Shown: piece by piece, positions 31,731-39,936 of the stretch | How positions within the stretch are numbered: the stretch's first letter is position 1 | Layout of the letters: the number at the start of each line of letters is the position of its first letter | Origin: a bacterium | Lineage (GTDB): Bacteria; 4484-113; JAGGVC01 | Reading direction: 5' to 3' | DNA: 46,750 bases | Assembly: GCA_021158185.1 (NCBI GenBank) | Contig: JAGGVC010000002.1 | Location: 1-46,750, forward strand | Notes under the pieces: generated by a model | Databases searched by the model: none | Told to the model about the DNA's origin: nothing | The model's input: the letters and a program-made list of their open reading frames with translations, nothing else | Program-made: the position numbers and the translations under genes

Positions 31731-32456
31731 CTACTCGGCTTCCTTCTCCGGAGTCTGGCCGAGGGTTTTGTCCGCTGCAGGCGTACTCGTGATTCCCCAC
31801 TCGGCCTTGAATTGGTCGAGCACTTCCTTCGCCTCGATTTCCTCAGCTTTTTTGCGGAGCTTGTAGTCCCCTGCGTCCGTGCTTTCCATTGCCACTTCAA
31901 GCCTGGCGTCGGCCTCTGCGGTTTCCTGCTTCATCTTGTCCATCATCTGGTCGAATGTGTAGTCGACATCAAACGCCTCGAATGTCTCAAACGCGGATGC
32001 TATGTCCTTCTTGTATTCTGCGAAACGCTTCTCGCCCACGGCCTGCTTGAACTCGCGGGTTTTCTTCTCAAGCTCTCGCATATACTCGCCGCGCAGATCA
32101 AAGGCCTGCTCATAAGCCTTCTGGGTTTGCTCAAGCTGAGCCTTGCTCCGGTCCGTTGCATCGATCTTTGCCTTGAGGCGAAGCGCATATCCAGCAGCGA
32201 CACCCTCGTCATCCTGACCAAGCGCGGCCTTGATCGTTTGTCGAAGCGCCTTCATCTCGCTGTCGTACTGCGCGATCTCGCCTTCGAGAAGTTTGATTCC
32301 ACCCTTCATCTTCGCAAGACTTGAGTTCATCTTGGGGATTTTCATCCTCATGTCTTCAATCGTTTGCTTGAGAATCATCTCGGGTTCCTCGACCGCACTC
32401 ATTGCGCCGCCGAAGAGCGCCCTGAAAAACCTCGCTATCCTTGCCCAAAAACCCAT
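31731..32456 (-). CDS. pspA: PspA/IM30-family membrane-stress protein
   Basis: The product is 241 aa. It is almost entirely helical and coiled-coil, as expected of this ESCRT-III-like family that binds stressed inner membrane and maintains the proton-motive force. The N-terminal amphipathic helix MGFWARIARFFRALFGGAMS anchors it to membranes; EEPEMILKQTIEDMRMKIPK is the conserved first core helix. The length agrees with E. coli PspA (222) and Vipp1. The C-terminus ends in a proline/threonine-rich tail rather than the Vipp1 extra helix. No PspF, B or C gene is present. The ATG at 32456 was chosen for AGGAG 7 bases upstream and the amphipathic helix. Confidence 0.9.
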   Translation of the reverse strand: MGFWARIARFFRALFGGAMSAVEEPEMILKQTIEDMRMKIPKMNSSLAKMKGGIKLLEGEIAQYDSEMKALRQTIKAALGQDDEGVAAGYALRLKAKIDATDRSKAQLEQTQKAYEQAFDLRGEYMRELEKKTREFKQAVGEKRFAEYKKDIASAFETFEAFDVDYTFDQMMDKMKQETAEADARLEVAMESTDAGDYKLRKKAEEIEAKEVLDQFKAEWGITSTPAADKTLGQTPEKEAE

Positions 32457-32541
32457 CTCACAACTCCTGACACAGTTATTTTGCCGTAAGTAAATATGCC
32501 GACGCAATCTGCTTCATCTAAAGAAAAGCTCGCTCGATGTG

Positions 32542-32570
32542 ATTATATACCAAGTTTACTAAGAGTCGAA
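32542..32570 (-). promoter_or_regulatory. Possible sigma-70 promoter of pspA
   Basis: Minus strand TATAAT (32542-32547) with TTCGAC (32565-32570) at 17 bp. The -35 is poor, so an activator may be needed. No sigma-54 site (TGGCAC-N5-TTGC) was seen here, unlike enterobacterial psp. Confidence 0.45.
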
Positions 32571-32766
32571 GCGCGTCGCAAAAAAATGATGATACCTTGT
32601 AATCTGTTATTCTGATTTACGTAACAATCTGCTTCTTGATGTCCTTATCACTAGCTCTGAAGCTGTTGGTATGGAAATTCACGAAAAGCAAGCGATTCAT
32701 CTTTGGGGTAATATTTTGCAGCACAAATCATCCGAAATAAGTTAGGAAGCTGATGGCGGAGATTTC

Positions 32767-32795
32767 TTGCATCGAATAATTTCTTCTGGTAGTAT
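32767..32795 (+). promoter_or_regulatory. Promoter of the rpsF operon
   Basis: TTGCAT (32767-32772), a 17-bp spacer and TAGTAT (32790-32795) preceded by TGG, an extended -10. The leader of about 26 nt carries AAGGTGG. The rest of the gap 32571-32766 has no recognisable gene. Confidence 0.6.
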
Positions 32796-32827
32796 CTTCT
32801 TTCGCGTTTTTGCCAAGGTGGTATGTC

Positions 32828-33181
32828 GTGGAAGTAAAGAACAAGGAATATGAAGCCATGGTGCTTTTCCAGCCTGAGACGGCGGAAGAGGCGATCGGCG
32901 ACATCGAAAAAAAGGTGGAGGAACTCATCGAGCAGTACGACGGTAGGCTTCACCGAACTGACAAGTGGGCGAAGCGTTTCCTTGCCTACCCGATAGAAAA
33001 GTACACAGAAGGTTTGTACGTTATTTTCAGGCTAGGTGCGCCCAAGGACATCGTACCCGAACTTGCATACTTGTTTAAGTATCACGAGGATATCTTGAGG
33101 TACTTGATTACAGATTACACAGTGAAAGCTGAGAAGGCAGCCCGCCGTAAGGCAAGAAGGGCTGCAGGAAGCGATAGCTAG
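32828..33181 (+). CDS. rpsF: Ribosomal protein bS6
   Basis: The product is 117 aa. It binds 16S rRNA in the platform of the small subunit together with bS18. The fold is visible in YEAMVLFQPE at the start and in the signature region WAKRFLAYPIEKYTEGLYVI; the C-terminal basic tail is AARRKARRAAGSDS. The GTG at 32828 is chosen because AAGGTGG lies 6 bases upstream and gives the usual N-terminus. It is followed by rpsR after 11 bp; no ssb gene lies between them as in many bacteria. Confidence 0.95.
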   Translation: MEVKNKEYEAMVLFQPETAEEAIGDIEKKVEELIEQYDGRLHRTDKWAKRFLAYPIEKYTEGLYVIFRLGAPKDIVPELAYLFKYHEDILRYLITDYTVKAEKAARRKARRAAGSDS

Positions 33182-33192
33182 GAGGAAGTTAA

Positions 33193-33435
33193 ATGCCAAG
33201 GTTGTCAAACGGAATGAGGAGCAAGGTTCGGAGTCGCAAATCCTGCCCGTTCAAGCTTGAGCCGGACCTCCCTATCGATTACAAGGCGGTAATGCTGCTG
33301 AAGCGGTTCATCAGTGACAGAGGAAAGATGCTTCCGCGTCGTCGCACGGGTGTTTCGGCGAAGTACCAGCGCAGGCTTGCACGTGAAATCAAGCGAGCGC
33401 GATATATGGGGCTTCTTCCTTATGTTAACAGGTAG
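33193..33435 (+). CDS. rpsR: Ribosomal protein bS18
   Basis: The product is 80 aa. Small basic protein that pairs with bS6 on the small subunit. The family core is clear: [40 protein letters not shown] and [14 protein letters not shown] single CP motif (KSCPF) is present where zinc-binding versions have more cysteines. AGGAGG overlaps the rpsF stop codon, so the two are tightly linked in translation. Confidence 0.97.
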   Translation: MPRLSNGMRSKVRSRKSCPFKLEPDLPIDYKAVMLLKRFISDRGKMLPRRRTGVSAKYQRRLAREIKRARYMGLLPYVNR

Positions 33436-33474
33436 TTTTACTCCCGCCCTTTTCCATACAGCGGAGGTTTGATA

Positions 33475-34086
33475 ATGAAAGTTGTGCTTCTGGACGATGT
33501 TGACAATCTCGGCGAAGCCGGGGATGTCGTGGATGTGAAGGGCGGTCACGCCAGGAATTGGCTCATCCCGCAGAAACTCGCCGATTTCGCCCGGCCCGAG
33601 CTGCTGAATCGCATCGAACAAATAAAAAAGACCGGCGAAGAGCGCAGGCTTGCCCGGCTCAAGGAAGAGAAGCAGATTATTGAATCGATCGCCGGCAAGA
33701 TAATTACAATCTACGCGAAGAGCGGACAGGAGAACCGTCTCTTTGGTGCAATCACAAGTCAAGTAATAAGCGATTCGATTATGGAGTTGTTTGGCACAAG
33801 ACTCAGCAGGAAATTCATCAGGCTAGCATCGCCCATCAAACACCTCGGCGAGTTTCCTGTGGAACTTCGTGCCAGCAGCGAGATTAAGGGCGAGATTTCA
33901 GTTATCGTGAAGAACGAAGATGATCGCGAAAAAGATCTAGCTGCCATCTCCGAGGCTGCAACTAACGCTGAAACAGAAGTAAAATCCGAAGAAGGCACCG
34001 GTCCTGAAGCGGGAAACGAAGAAAAGACAACAGCAGAAGCACCTGAAGATAAGCCCTCATCGTCGGATAATGCATCGGAAGGATAG
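33475..34086 (+). CDS. rplI: Ribosomal protein bL9 with acidic C-terminal tail
   Basis: The product is 203 aa. N-domain: MKVVLLDDVDNLGEAGDVVD and KGGHARNWLIPQKLA, the 23S rRNA-binding part. A connecting helix and the C-domain (GQENRLFGAITSQVI, then IKHLGEFPVELR) follow. From about residue 150 onward an acidic, low-complexity tail of about 50 residues (rich in E, A, T, S) extends beyond the usual 150-residue length. The ATG at 33475 has GGAGG upstream; the TTG at 33469 in the same frame is less likely. Confidence 0.96.
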   Translation: MKVVLLDDVDNLGEAGDVVDVKGGHARNWLIPQKLADFARPELLNRIEQIKKTGEERRLARLKEEKQIIESIAGKIITIYAKSGQENRLFGAITSQVISDSIMELFGTRLSRKFIRLASPIKHLGEFPVELRASSEIKGEISVIVKNEDDREKDLAAISEAATNAETEVKSEEGTGPEAGNEEKTTAEAPEDKPSSSDNASEG

Positions 34087-34453
34087 CGTCTCTTCAGGGG
34101 ACGTCAGGGCTTGAAAAGCAGATCCGCATGCAGTTCAGTTGCGTATGGGTTTGTCAAACACATGCTTTCATAATGCGTCTCAATCACTATCGTCGGAACA
34201 CTTGTTAAGCCATTGTTGAATCCTCATTACTCCCCAAAGTTGCAGACAGACGGTATTCTGTTGGTAAAATTGGGGATAGGATATCAGCGATTGTGGATAG
34301 TGTTTTGTAACCTATGAGTCTATTTGCCGATAGCTGTAAACCTGTTGCACTCCCAATGATTTTGGTATATAAGGCATCACTCAAAGAGCGTAATGCCCGG
34401 GAATCGGTATCCCGGGTTATTGGCAGAAAACTGAATTTTTTGGAGAGCATCCT
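34087..34453 (+). promoter_or_regulatory. dnaB upstream region: promoter and leader hairpin
   Basis: This 367-bp gap holds no convincing ORF. TTGCAC (34345-34350), a 17-bp spacer and TATAAG (34368-34373) make a fair sigma-70 promoter for dnaB-purD. The leader contains a perfect stem CCCGGGA / TCCCGGG with a 7-nt loop (34396-34416), not followed by a U-run, so more likely an RNA regulatory or stabilising element than a terminator. Confidence 0.5.
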
Positions 34454-35926
34454 GTGGCGCGTGTGAGGAATTTTGAAGCCAGGGAGCGGGTGATGCCGCA
34501 GAATCCGGAGATCGAGCAGGCCGTTTTGGGTGCGGTGATGCTCAGTCCGGACAAACTGCCCGCCGTACTTGAGATCATCAAGCCGGAGAGTTTTTATCTC
34601 GACCAGCACAGATTCATTTTCCAGGCATTTATCGATTTATATCAGCGCGGACTCAAGCCCGACCTTCCCGCAGTAATCGACGAACTCAAGCAGCGCGACC
34701 TTATCGAGCGTGTCGGAGGGGCGGGATTCGCAGCTTCGCTTCTGAGCGCAGTACCTACTGCTGCACATGTCGAGCACCATGCCGAGCTTGTGGCCGAGAA
34801 ACATGTTCTTCGCTCACTTATACAGGTTTGCACACAGATTGTGGATGTAACCTATTCACAGGAAATGCATCCCGAGCAGCTTATGGACTGGGCTGAGCAG
34901 GCAGTGCTTGATGTAACCAAGTTTGGCCGCAGTGCTGACTATGCAGTATTTGGCGATGTGCTCACGAAGCTTTTTGAGCAAGTGGTACGTGTTGACGAGT
35001 ACCGCAAGGAACATCCTGGAGAGGAATACTTCCCCGGGGAACCCACCGGCTTTCCCGAGATCGACAAGCTTACGCGCGGTTTCCATGCGGGAAGCCTTAA
35101 CATCCTTGCCGCAAGGCCGGGCGTGGGGAAAACGAGTCTTGCTCTCAATATGGCACTTCACATTGCAGCGCAGAACAAGAAGCGTCTGCCCGTCTTGGTT
35201 TTCAGTCTAGAGATGCCGAATTTCATGCTCGCAACAAGGATGCTCAGCTCTGAATCCAGGATCCCCATCGGAAGAATCGAGTCCGCCGAGCTCGACGATG
35301 AAGGCTGGCAACGCTTAACGCACGCAGTCAGGAGGATCTCGGATGTCAATGTTTTTATGAACGACTCCAGCTCGATTTCAGTAAGACAGATAGGCAGCAC
35401 GGCAAGGAGAGTTGTGAGCAGACTTGGTGGTGTTGCGCTCATCGTTGCGGATTACCTTCAACTGATGAGAACTGATGGGAGACATGAGAACCGCGTGCAG
35501 GAAGTTAGTTCGTTAAGCCGCGGGCTTAAAGCACTTGCACTCGACCTTCGAGTACCTATTCTCGCCTGCAGCCAGCTCTCAAGGCAAGTCGTGCAACGCA
35601 AGGACCAGAAGCCCGTACTGTCCGACCTTCGCGAATCGGGTAGCATCGAGCAGGATGCCGACGTTGTGATGTTCTTGTCGCATCATTCGTCGACAAGTGA
35701 TAAGGACGGTACGCCAGCAAATTCCCCCGGGTATGCCGAGAAAGTCAGGCGTATGAAAGGCAATCCCAACGACAAAATTTGGTGTTCAATCGCGAAGAAC
35801 AGGAACGGCCCCGTCGGAGAATGTCCACTTCTGTTCCTGAGAGAATTCTGCAAATTTGTGCCGGGGGACTGGAGTGACTTCGTCAGATCCGGTGGACGGA
35901 AAAAAGCGAGAGGTGCTAAGGAATGA
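34454..35926 (+). CDS. dnaB: Replicative DNA helicase DnaB
   Basis: The product is 490 aa. N-terminal helical domain: VMPQNPEIEQAVLGAVMLSP, typical of DnaB. The RecA-like C-domain has Walker A ARPGVGKTSLALNMA, Walker B LIVADYLQLM, and the conserved block LKALALDLRVPILACSQLSR with DLRESGSIEQDADVVMFL. It unwinds DNA as a hexamer at the fork. No intein is present. The GTG at 34454 has GGAGAG upstream. The C-terminus is basic (RSGGRKKARGAKE). Its stop overlaps purD in an ATGA. Confidence 0.97.
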   Translation: MARVRNFEARERVMPQNPEIEQAVLGAVMLSPDKLPAVLEIIKPESFYLDQHRFIFQAFIDLYQRGLKPDLPAVIDELKQRDLIERVGGAGFAASLLSAVPTAAHVEHHAELVAEKHVLRSLIQVCTQIVDVTYSQEMHPEQLMDWAEQAVLDVTKFGRSADYAVFGDVLTKLFEQVVRVDEYRKEHPGEEYFPGEPTGFPEIDKLTRGFHAGSLNILAARPGVGKTSLALNMALHIAAQNKKRLPVLVFSLEMPNFMLATRMLSSESRIPIGRIESAELDDEGWQRLTHAVRRISDVNVFMNDSSSISVRQIGSTARRVVSRLGGVALIVADYLQLMRTDGRHENRVQEVSSLSRGLKALALDLRVPILACSQLSRQVVQRKDQKPVLSDLRESGSIEQDADVVMFLSHHSSTSDKDGTPANSPGYAEKVRRMKGNPNDKIWCSIAKNRNGPVGECPLLFLREFCKFVPGDWSDFVRSGGRKKARGAKE

Positions 35927-37344
35927 AAATTCTAATTATAGGTAACGGTGGAAGGGAGTGTGCCCTGGCAAATTCACTGATGCTGTCAAAGCAGGTTACC
36001 AGGATTTACCTTAACGAAAGCAATCCCGGCGTGTACGACCCACATCAGGAGCAGGGTTTTCTGCAGGTTCTTGAAGGCAAGTACAGCGCGAGATTCAAGG
36101 TTCTTGGCATTCCCTGGCGAAAGAAAGAAGAGCTTCTTCTGGCTGCGCAAAGGGAGCAGATCGACCTCGTTATTGTAGGTCCTGAAGCTCCTCTTGCCGA
36201 TGGACTTGCCGACTATTTTCTGAAGAAGGATATCAAGATTATCGGCCCTACTCGGAAAGCGGCCAAACTTGAGTCAAGCAAGAGCTTCGCGAAGAAATTT
36301 ATGAAGAAGTACGAAATCCCGACTGCGGACTGGAAGGCCTTCTCGACAAAAGACAGAGACAAGGCTCTGGAATATGCCAAGTCGCTCAAGTACCCGGTTG
36401 CGATCAAGGCAAACGGTCTTTGCGCAGGGAAAGGCGTTATGCTCTGCTCGAACACGAAATCAGTCTCTGCAGCATTGGACAAGCTTTTTGTAAAGGAAGA
36501 GTTCGGCGCCGCGGGTAAAACCGCAATCGTTGAAGAAGGTCTTTCGGGAGACGAAATCAGCTTTATCGGCCTTTTTGATGGGGAGACCTATGTTGGATTT
36601 CCTCCGGCTACCGACTACAAGCGCCTGAAGGACAACGACAAAGGACCGAACACCGGAGGTATGGGCTGTGTAGCACCAAGTCCTTATGCAACCACCGAGG
36701 TGAAACAGGATTTTGAGGAGAACATCCTTGCACGATTCATTGAAGGGTGCAGGAGCGAGAAGCTTGACTACTGCGGTTTCATTTACTTCGGTTGCATTAA
36801 GACCGACGAGGGACTGAAGGTACTGGAATTCAACGTAAGGATGGGGGATCCCGAGGCGCAGGCTGTGCTTCCGCTTCTCAAGAGCGACCTCGTACGGCTG
36901 TTTGATTTATGTTTGAAGCGCAGGCTCGTAAGGGCCAGGCCGGGATGGAGCAGCGAACATACATGTACAGTGATACTGGCAAGTGAGAAATATCCCAGGG
37001 GTAAGAGCAAGCCACAGCAGATCTTCGGGCTTGAGAAGATTCCGCTTTTGAACGAGCGGCTCCAGAAGGAATCCGAAGAACAAGATGAAACCGTCCTGAA
37101 GATGCATCCTTTCAGGATGCCGCCGGTGAGTATTTTCCTCGCGGGAGCGACGGTTGATGAGGAAACAGCCAAGAAACACAAGGCTCTCGGTCATCGTACG
37201 CTACTTGCTGTGGGAGGGCGCGTTCTCGCGGTAACCGCGCGAGTGTCCAAGCTTTCAGCCGCAAGAAAACTGGCTTACGATGCCGCGGGAAACATCAAGT
37301 TTAATGGTATGCAATATAGAACCGATATCGGGAAAAAGCGCTAG
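35923..37344 (+). CDS. purD: Phosphoribosylamine-glycine ligase
   Basis: The product is 473 aa, longer than the usual 420-430. It carries out the second step of purine synthesis, joining glycine to phosphoribosylamine with ATP. N-domain: MKILIIGNGGRECALANSL and IVGPEAPLADGLAD. ATP-grasp: YPVAIKANGLCAGKGVML, EEGLSGDEISF, FPPATDYKRLKDNDKGPNTG and VLEFNVRMGDPEAQAVLPLL. The extra length comes from a charged segment at about residues 380-410 (RLQKESEEQDETVLKMHPFR). The 4-bp overlap with dnaB indicates coupling. Confidence 0.96.
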   Translation: MKILIIGNGGRECALANSLMLSKQVTRIYLNESNPGVYDPHQEQGFLQVLEGKYSARFKVLGIPWRKKEELLLAAQREQIDLVIVGPEAPLADGLADYFLKKDIKIIGPTRKAAKLESSKSFAKKFMKKYEIPTADWKAFSTKDRDKALEYAKSLKYPVAIKANGLCAGKGVMLCSNTKSVSAALDKLFVKEEFGAAGKTAIVEEGLSGDEISFIGLFDGETYVGFPPATDYKRLKDNDKGPNTGGMGCVAPSPYATTEVKQDFEENILARFIEGCRSEKLDYCGFIYFGCIKTDEGLKVLEFNVRMGDPEAQAVLPLLKSDLVRLFDLCLKRRLVRARPGWSSEHTCTVILASEKYPRGKSKPQQIFGLEKIPLLNERLQKESEEQDETVLKMHPFRMPPVSIFLAGATVDEETAKKHKALGHRTLLAVGGRVLAVTARVSKLSAARKLAYDAAGNIKFNGMQYRTDIGKKR

Positions 37345-37354
37345 GAGGATTACT

Positions 37355-38035
37355 ATGCTCATAAGGTTTATATTTCCTATACTTACGTTACTCATCGTTA
37401 CGGCGGTCGCGAGTTCGTGTCCGAAGAACGATGCTTCGGACATCGACACGAGCGAAGCCGATAACATCGGCATCATTGACGGATCTTCTCCGCAACCTCC
37501 GGTCGAGCCGGACATTAAAGGAGATATTCCTGCTGATACCGAAGGAGATTCAGCAGAAAACGCAGATACAGATAATGGTGCGCTTGTTGAAGACGGCGAA
37601 GCGGACGGCACCGGTGATGTTCTCGATGCTCCCGTCTGGCGGATCGACGATGTTGAACATGGAGAAGCACTCAACCTGGCAATCGGGCTGGAAAACACCT
37701 TGATTATGCGCTTCGAGCTCGCGAGGAATTGCCATTTCAACGATGAAACTCCGTTGTCCGTGATAGTGACGTTCGTACCAGACGGCATTAAGGTTGAGCC
37801 CCTTGAATACGCATTCGAGAGCCCTGCAGACATTCCTGACGAGCTGGTCTTCAAGATTACCGGAGTGACTGAGAACGTTTCAGGCGACCTTGCATTCGAT
37901 TCGGTAGCGTTTTTCTGCAGCGATGAAGGTTTCTGTATAAGGCAGCCCGACTCGATCACGCTCCGGATCGAAGCTTCGGAAGACATCGACCCGGCGATGT
38001 ATATTCTCCATTATCCGCTCGATCCCGATGCCTGA
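37355..38035 (+). CDS. Lipoprotein of unknown function
   Basis: The product is 226 aa. A lipoprotein signal MLIRFIFPILTLLIVTAVASSC ends in a lipobox-like ASSC, followed by an acidic linker of about 60 residues (rich in D, E, P). The globular part (about 85-226) is beta-rich: LNLAIGLENTLIMRFELARN and LSVIVTFVPDGIKVEPLEYA. It may be a small binding domain. The ATG at 37355 has AGGAGG upstream. It is the last gene of the rpsF-purD run. Confidence 0.72.
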   Translation: MLIRFIFPILTLLIVTAVASSCPKNDASDIDTSEADNIGIIDGSSPQPPVEPDIKGDIPADTEGDSAENADTDNGALVEDGEADGTGDVLDAPVWRIDDVEHGEALNLAIGLENTLIMRFELARNCHFNDETPLSVIVTFVPDGIKVEPLEYAFESPADIPDELVFKITGVTENVSGDLAFDSVAFFCSDEGFCIRQPDSITLRIEASEDIDPAMYILHYPLDPDA

Positions 38036-38086
38036 GCCGAACCTGCTTCTTGCCTGGAAAAGATAAATGGAAATGCGCGCTTCAGG

Positions 38087-38401
38087 TTACCGAGATTCTT
38101 CAACGATGGGCAATATGTTGCGAAGATGGAGCCTGTCATAGATCTGCTTGTTGATATCGATTACATTGGACAAAACGACTGCGATGGAATTCTCTTCAAG
38201 AGTTCTCTGTAGCAAGCAGATACTGTTTAGTACATCAGATGTGAGAAGCTCGCACTCCTCAAGATTGATCACAACACGCTTTATCTGGTCATTCAGGTTT
38301 TCCTCGACAAGCGAAACAATGTTCATTGAATCCTGGCCGGTTATCGAGCCTTTCAAGACCAGATCTTGCTTTTTTCCCCCGTTTCTCAGCACGACATACA
38401 C
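38087..38401 (-). CDS. STAS-domain protein (anti-sigma-factor-antagonist type)
   Basis: The product is 104 aa. Alternating strands and helices fit STAS: QDLVLKGSITGQDSMNIVSL, VVINLEECELLTSDVLNSIC and IAVVLSNVIDINKQIYDRLH. The serine in LLTSDVLNS is where SpoIIAA/RsbV proteins are phosphorylated. Such proteins switch partners with kinases or anti-sigma factors; no partner is next to it. The GTG start has GGGGG upstream. Confidence 0.65.
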   Translation of the reverse strand: MYVVLRNGGKKQDLVLKGSITGQDSMNIVSLVEENLNDQIKRVVINLEECELLTSDVLNSICLLQRTLEENSIAVVLSNVIDINKQIYDRLHLRNILPIVEESR

Positions 38402-38434
38402 TTCAAGATCCCCCTTCAGAAACCTAAAACCATT

Positions 38435-38464
38435 ATGCTACACTTTTGACAGAGCAATGTCAAA
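38435..38464 (-). promoter_or_regulatory. Promoter of the STAS gene with overlapping inverted repeat
   Basis: Minus strand TTGACA (38458-38463), a 17-bp spacer and TAGCAT (38435-38440). A perfect inverted repeat TTTGACA-N6-TGTCAAA (38445-38464) covers the -35, so a bound repressor could block it. The leader is about 27 nt. Confidence 0.6.
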
Positions 38465-38566
38465 TGATGTTAAATATAAATCGCGTTGGCTTCAATGTGC
38501 GTATATTGCTCGTGCCTAAGTATAGGCGGTGCACAAGGAATAACATTTGCCATTTCAGACAGTGGC

Positions 38567-39784
38567 TTATTGTTTGAAGCCTCTCATGTCGAGCCATTGG
38601 AGATCGTTGCCGGATGTTACAAGTACACCTTTGAGATCGCCCGCGCATCCCTGAAACACTAAGCTACCGGGATCTTCCGATGGCGCAAGATAAACGGTTT
38701 CGCCCGTATCAAATTTAACAACGGACAAACCGCCGTCCGGCTCCGAAAAAAGCCCGTATTCTGCTAACCTACAGACAGCCAGAGGTAGTCTTGTGAGAAC
38801 CTTGCCCAATGGCTCGAAGTTTATGCCCATTGAACGCAGGTTGATCGTTGCCTTATGTGTGAGCGGAATAGCGCCTTCATCGGTTCGGGAGAGATAATTC
38901 TCCGATGGCGCATAAAGAGCGCGGAGAAAAAGCGAATTCTTGCTAAGCGTACCGCACACAAGATACCCCGCCACGCTGTTATACCTGAAATAGTTATGTT
39001 GGTTAGTATTGATGGTAAGGTAGGTGAATGATGGCAAATCGAATGTGCCTGTCTGGATTATCAGCTGGGATATGCCAAAGCTCGGAAAGACAAGGACAGG
39101 ATCGATACCGTATAGCTCTTCTCGTGCCGAAGGGATCGGCTGCACCCAGAATTCCTGAGCACTCAGGTGGTCGAATTGTCCGTTGTAATGATATACGCTC
39201 CTTTTATCTCCACCCCAGCAGGTGAACACAGTGCCGTCGGGCGAGATCCCAGCCGCTTCCTTGCAGTAATCATAGTCTACCTTTGTGAGAAGCTTGCCGA
39301 GCGGAATCGAATAGAGATAACCTCCATCCTTGCAGACAGCGAATACCGTCGCACCGAATGTCGAGAGCATCAGTTTTTCGGGTGGATCGGGCAGCGAGAA
39401 GAGTTCTCGTGCGGTTAGATCCGGCAAGTCCATAATCCAAACCGCATATTCATCCGAGTTCTGCGATCTGTCCCCGAAAATAACTCTTCGACCGTTCGTC
39501 GTAGTTGTTGCGACGAAGGATGCATCCGCAGGATAGTCCTGCCACGTATGCAATACCGTAACCGGTTCTTCGAAATGTACTGTTTCCCAGTCGATTTTAG
39601 AAGGATCAAGCACATAGCTCAATTGGGAGCCCGTCTTATCAGCGCTGTCTTCGCCTGAAACCGAACCTGGTTTCCCGTCTACGCGGGAAGTGCCTGATTC
39701 GTCTCCTTCCTTTGGAGCTGGGTTACAGCCTAGCTGCGCAAGGAGCAGGACAATCCAAATACAAATGTAAACGCCCTTTTTCAT
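38567..39784 (-). CDS. Lipoprotein with propeller-like repeats
   Basis: The product is 405 aa. Signal peptide MKKGVYICIWIVLLLAQLGC has a lipobox ending QLGC. After an acidic linker, the protein shows WD/propeller-like strands such as VVATTTTNGRRVIFGD, TVFAVCKDGGYLYSIPLG and GISPDGTVFTCWGGDKRSVY, and ends GVLVTSGNDLQWLDMRGFKQ. No enzymatic motif is seen. The ATG at 39784 was chosen for the lipoprotein leader; the in-frame start at 39829 would spoil it. It is read divergently from the next membrane-protein gene. Confidence 0.72.
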   Translation of the reverse strand: MKKGVYICIWIVLLLAQLGCNPAPKEGDESGTSRVDGKPGSVSGEDSADKTGSQLSYVLDPSKIDWETVHFEEPVTVLHTWQDYPADASFVATTTTNGRRVIFGDRSQNSDEYAVWIMDLPDLTARELFSLPDPPEKLMLSTFGATVFAVCKDGGYLYSIPLGKLLTKVDYDYCKEAAGISPDGTVFTCWGGDKRSVYHYNGQFDHLSAQEFWVQPIPSAREELYGIDPVLVFPSFGISQLIIQTGTFDLPSFTYLTINTNQHNYFRYNSVAGYLVCGTLSKNSLFLRALYAPSENYLSRTDEGAIPLTHKATINLRSMGINFEPLGKVLTRLPLAVCRLAEYGLFSEPDGGLSVVKFDTGETVYLAPSEDPGSLVFQGCAGDLKGVLVTSGNDLQWLDMRGFKQ

Positions 39785-39818
39785 AGATACCACCAGAATA
39801 CGGAGTAAGCAGGAAGGT

Positions 39819-39846
39819 ATTATACCCACGGAATCGCGTATGCGAA
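39819..39846 (-). promoter_or_regulatory. Promoter of the propeller lipoprotein gene
   Basis: Minus strand TTCGCA (39841-39846), a 16-bp spacer and TATAAT (39819-39824), the latter within the small palindrome ggtat-t-atacc (39817-39827). The leader is about 28 nt. Confidence 0.5.
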
Positions 39847-39936
39847 ATCAGATGCGCGCTTGTGCAAAACTGCTGCTGAGGACCGCTTTCCTACTACGAA
39901 TATCAACTATGTCTTCCTTCCTGCTGGAAACGATTT

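Noticed and set aside
34087-34110. Stem-like CGTCTC...GGGACG after rplI
   Set aside because: Six pairs with a wobble and no T-run; not convincing as a terminator.
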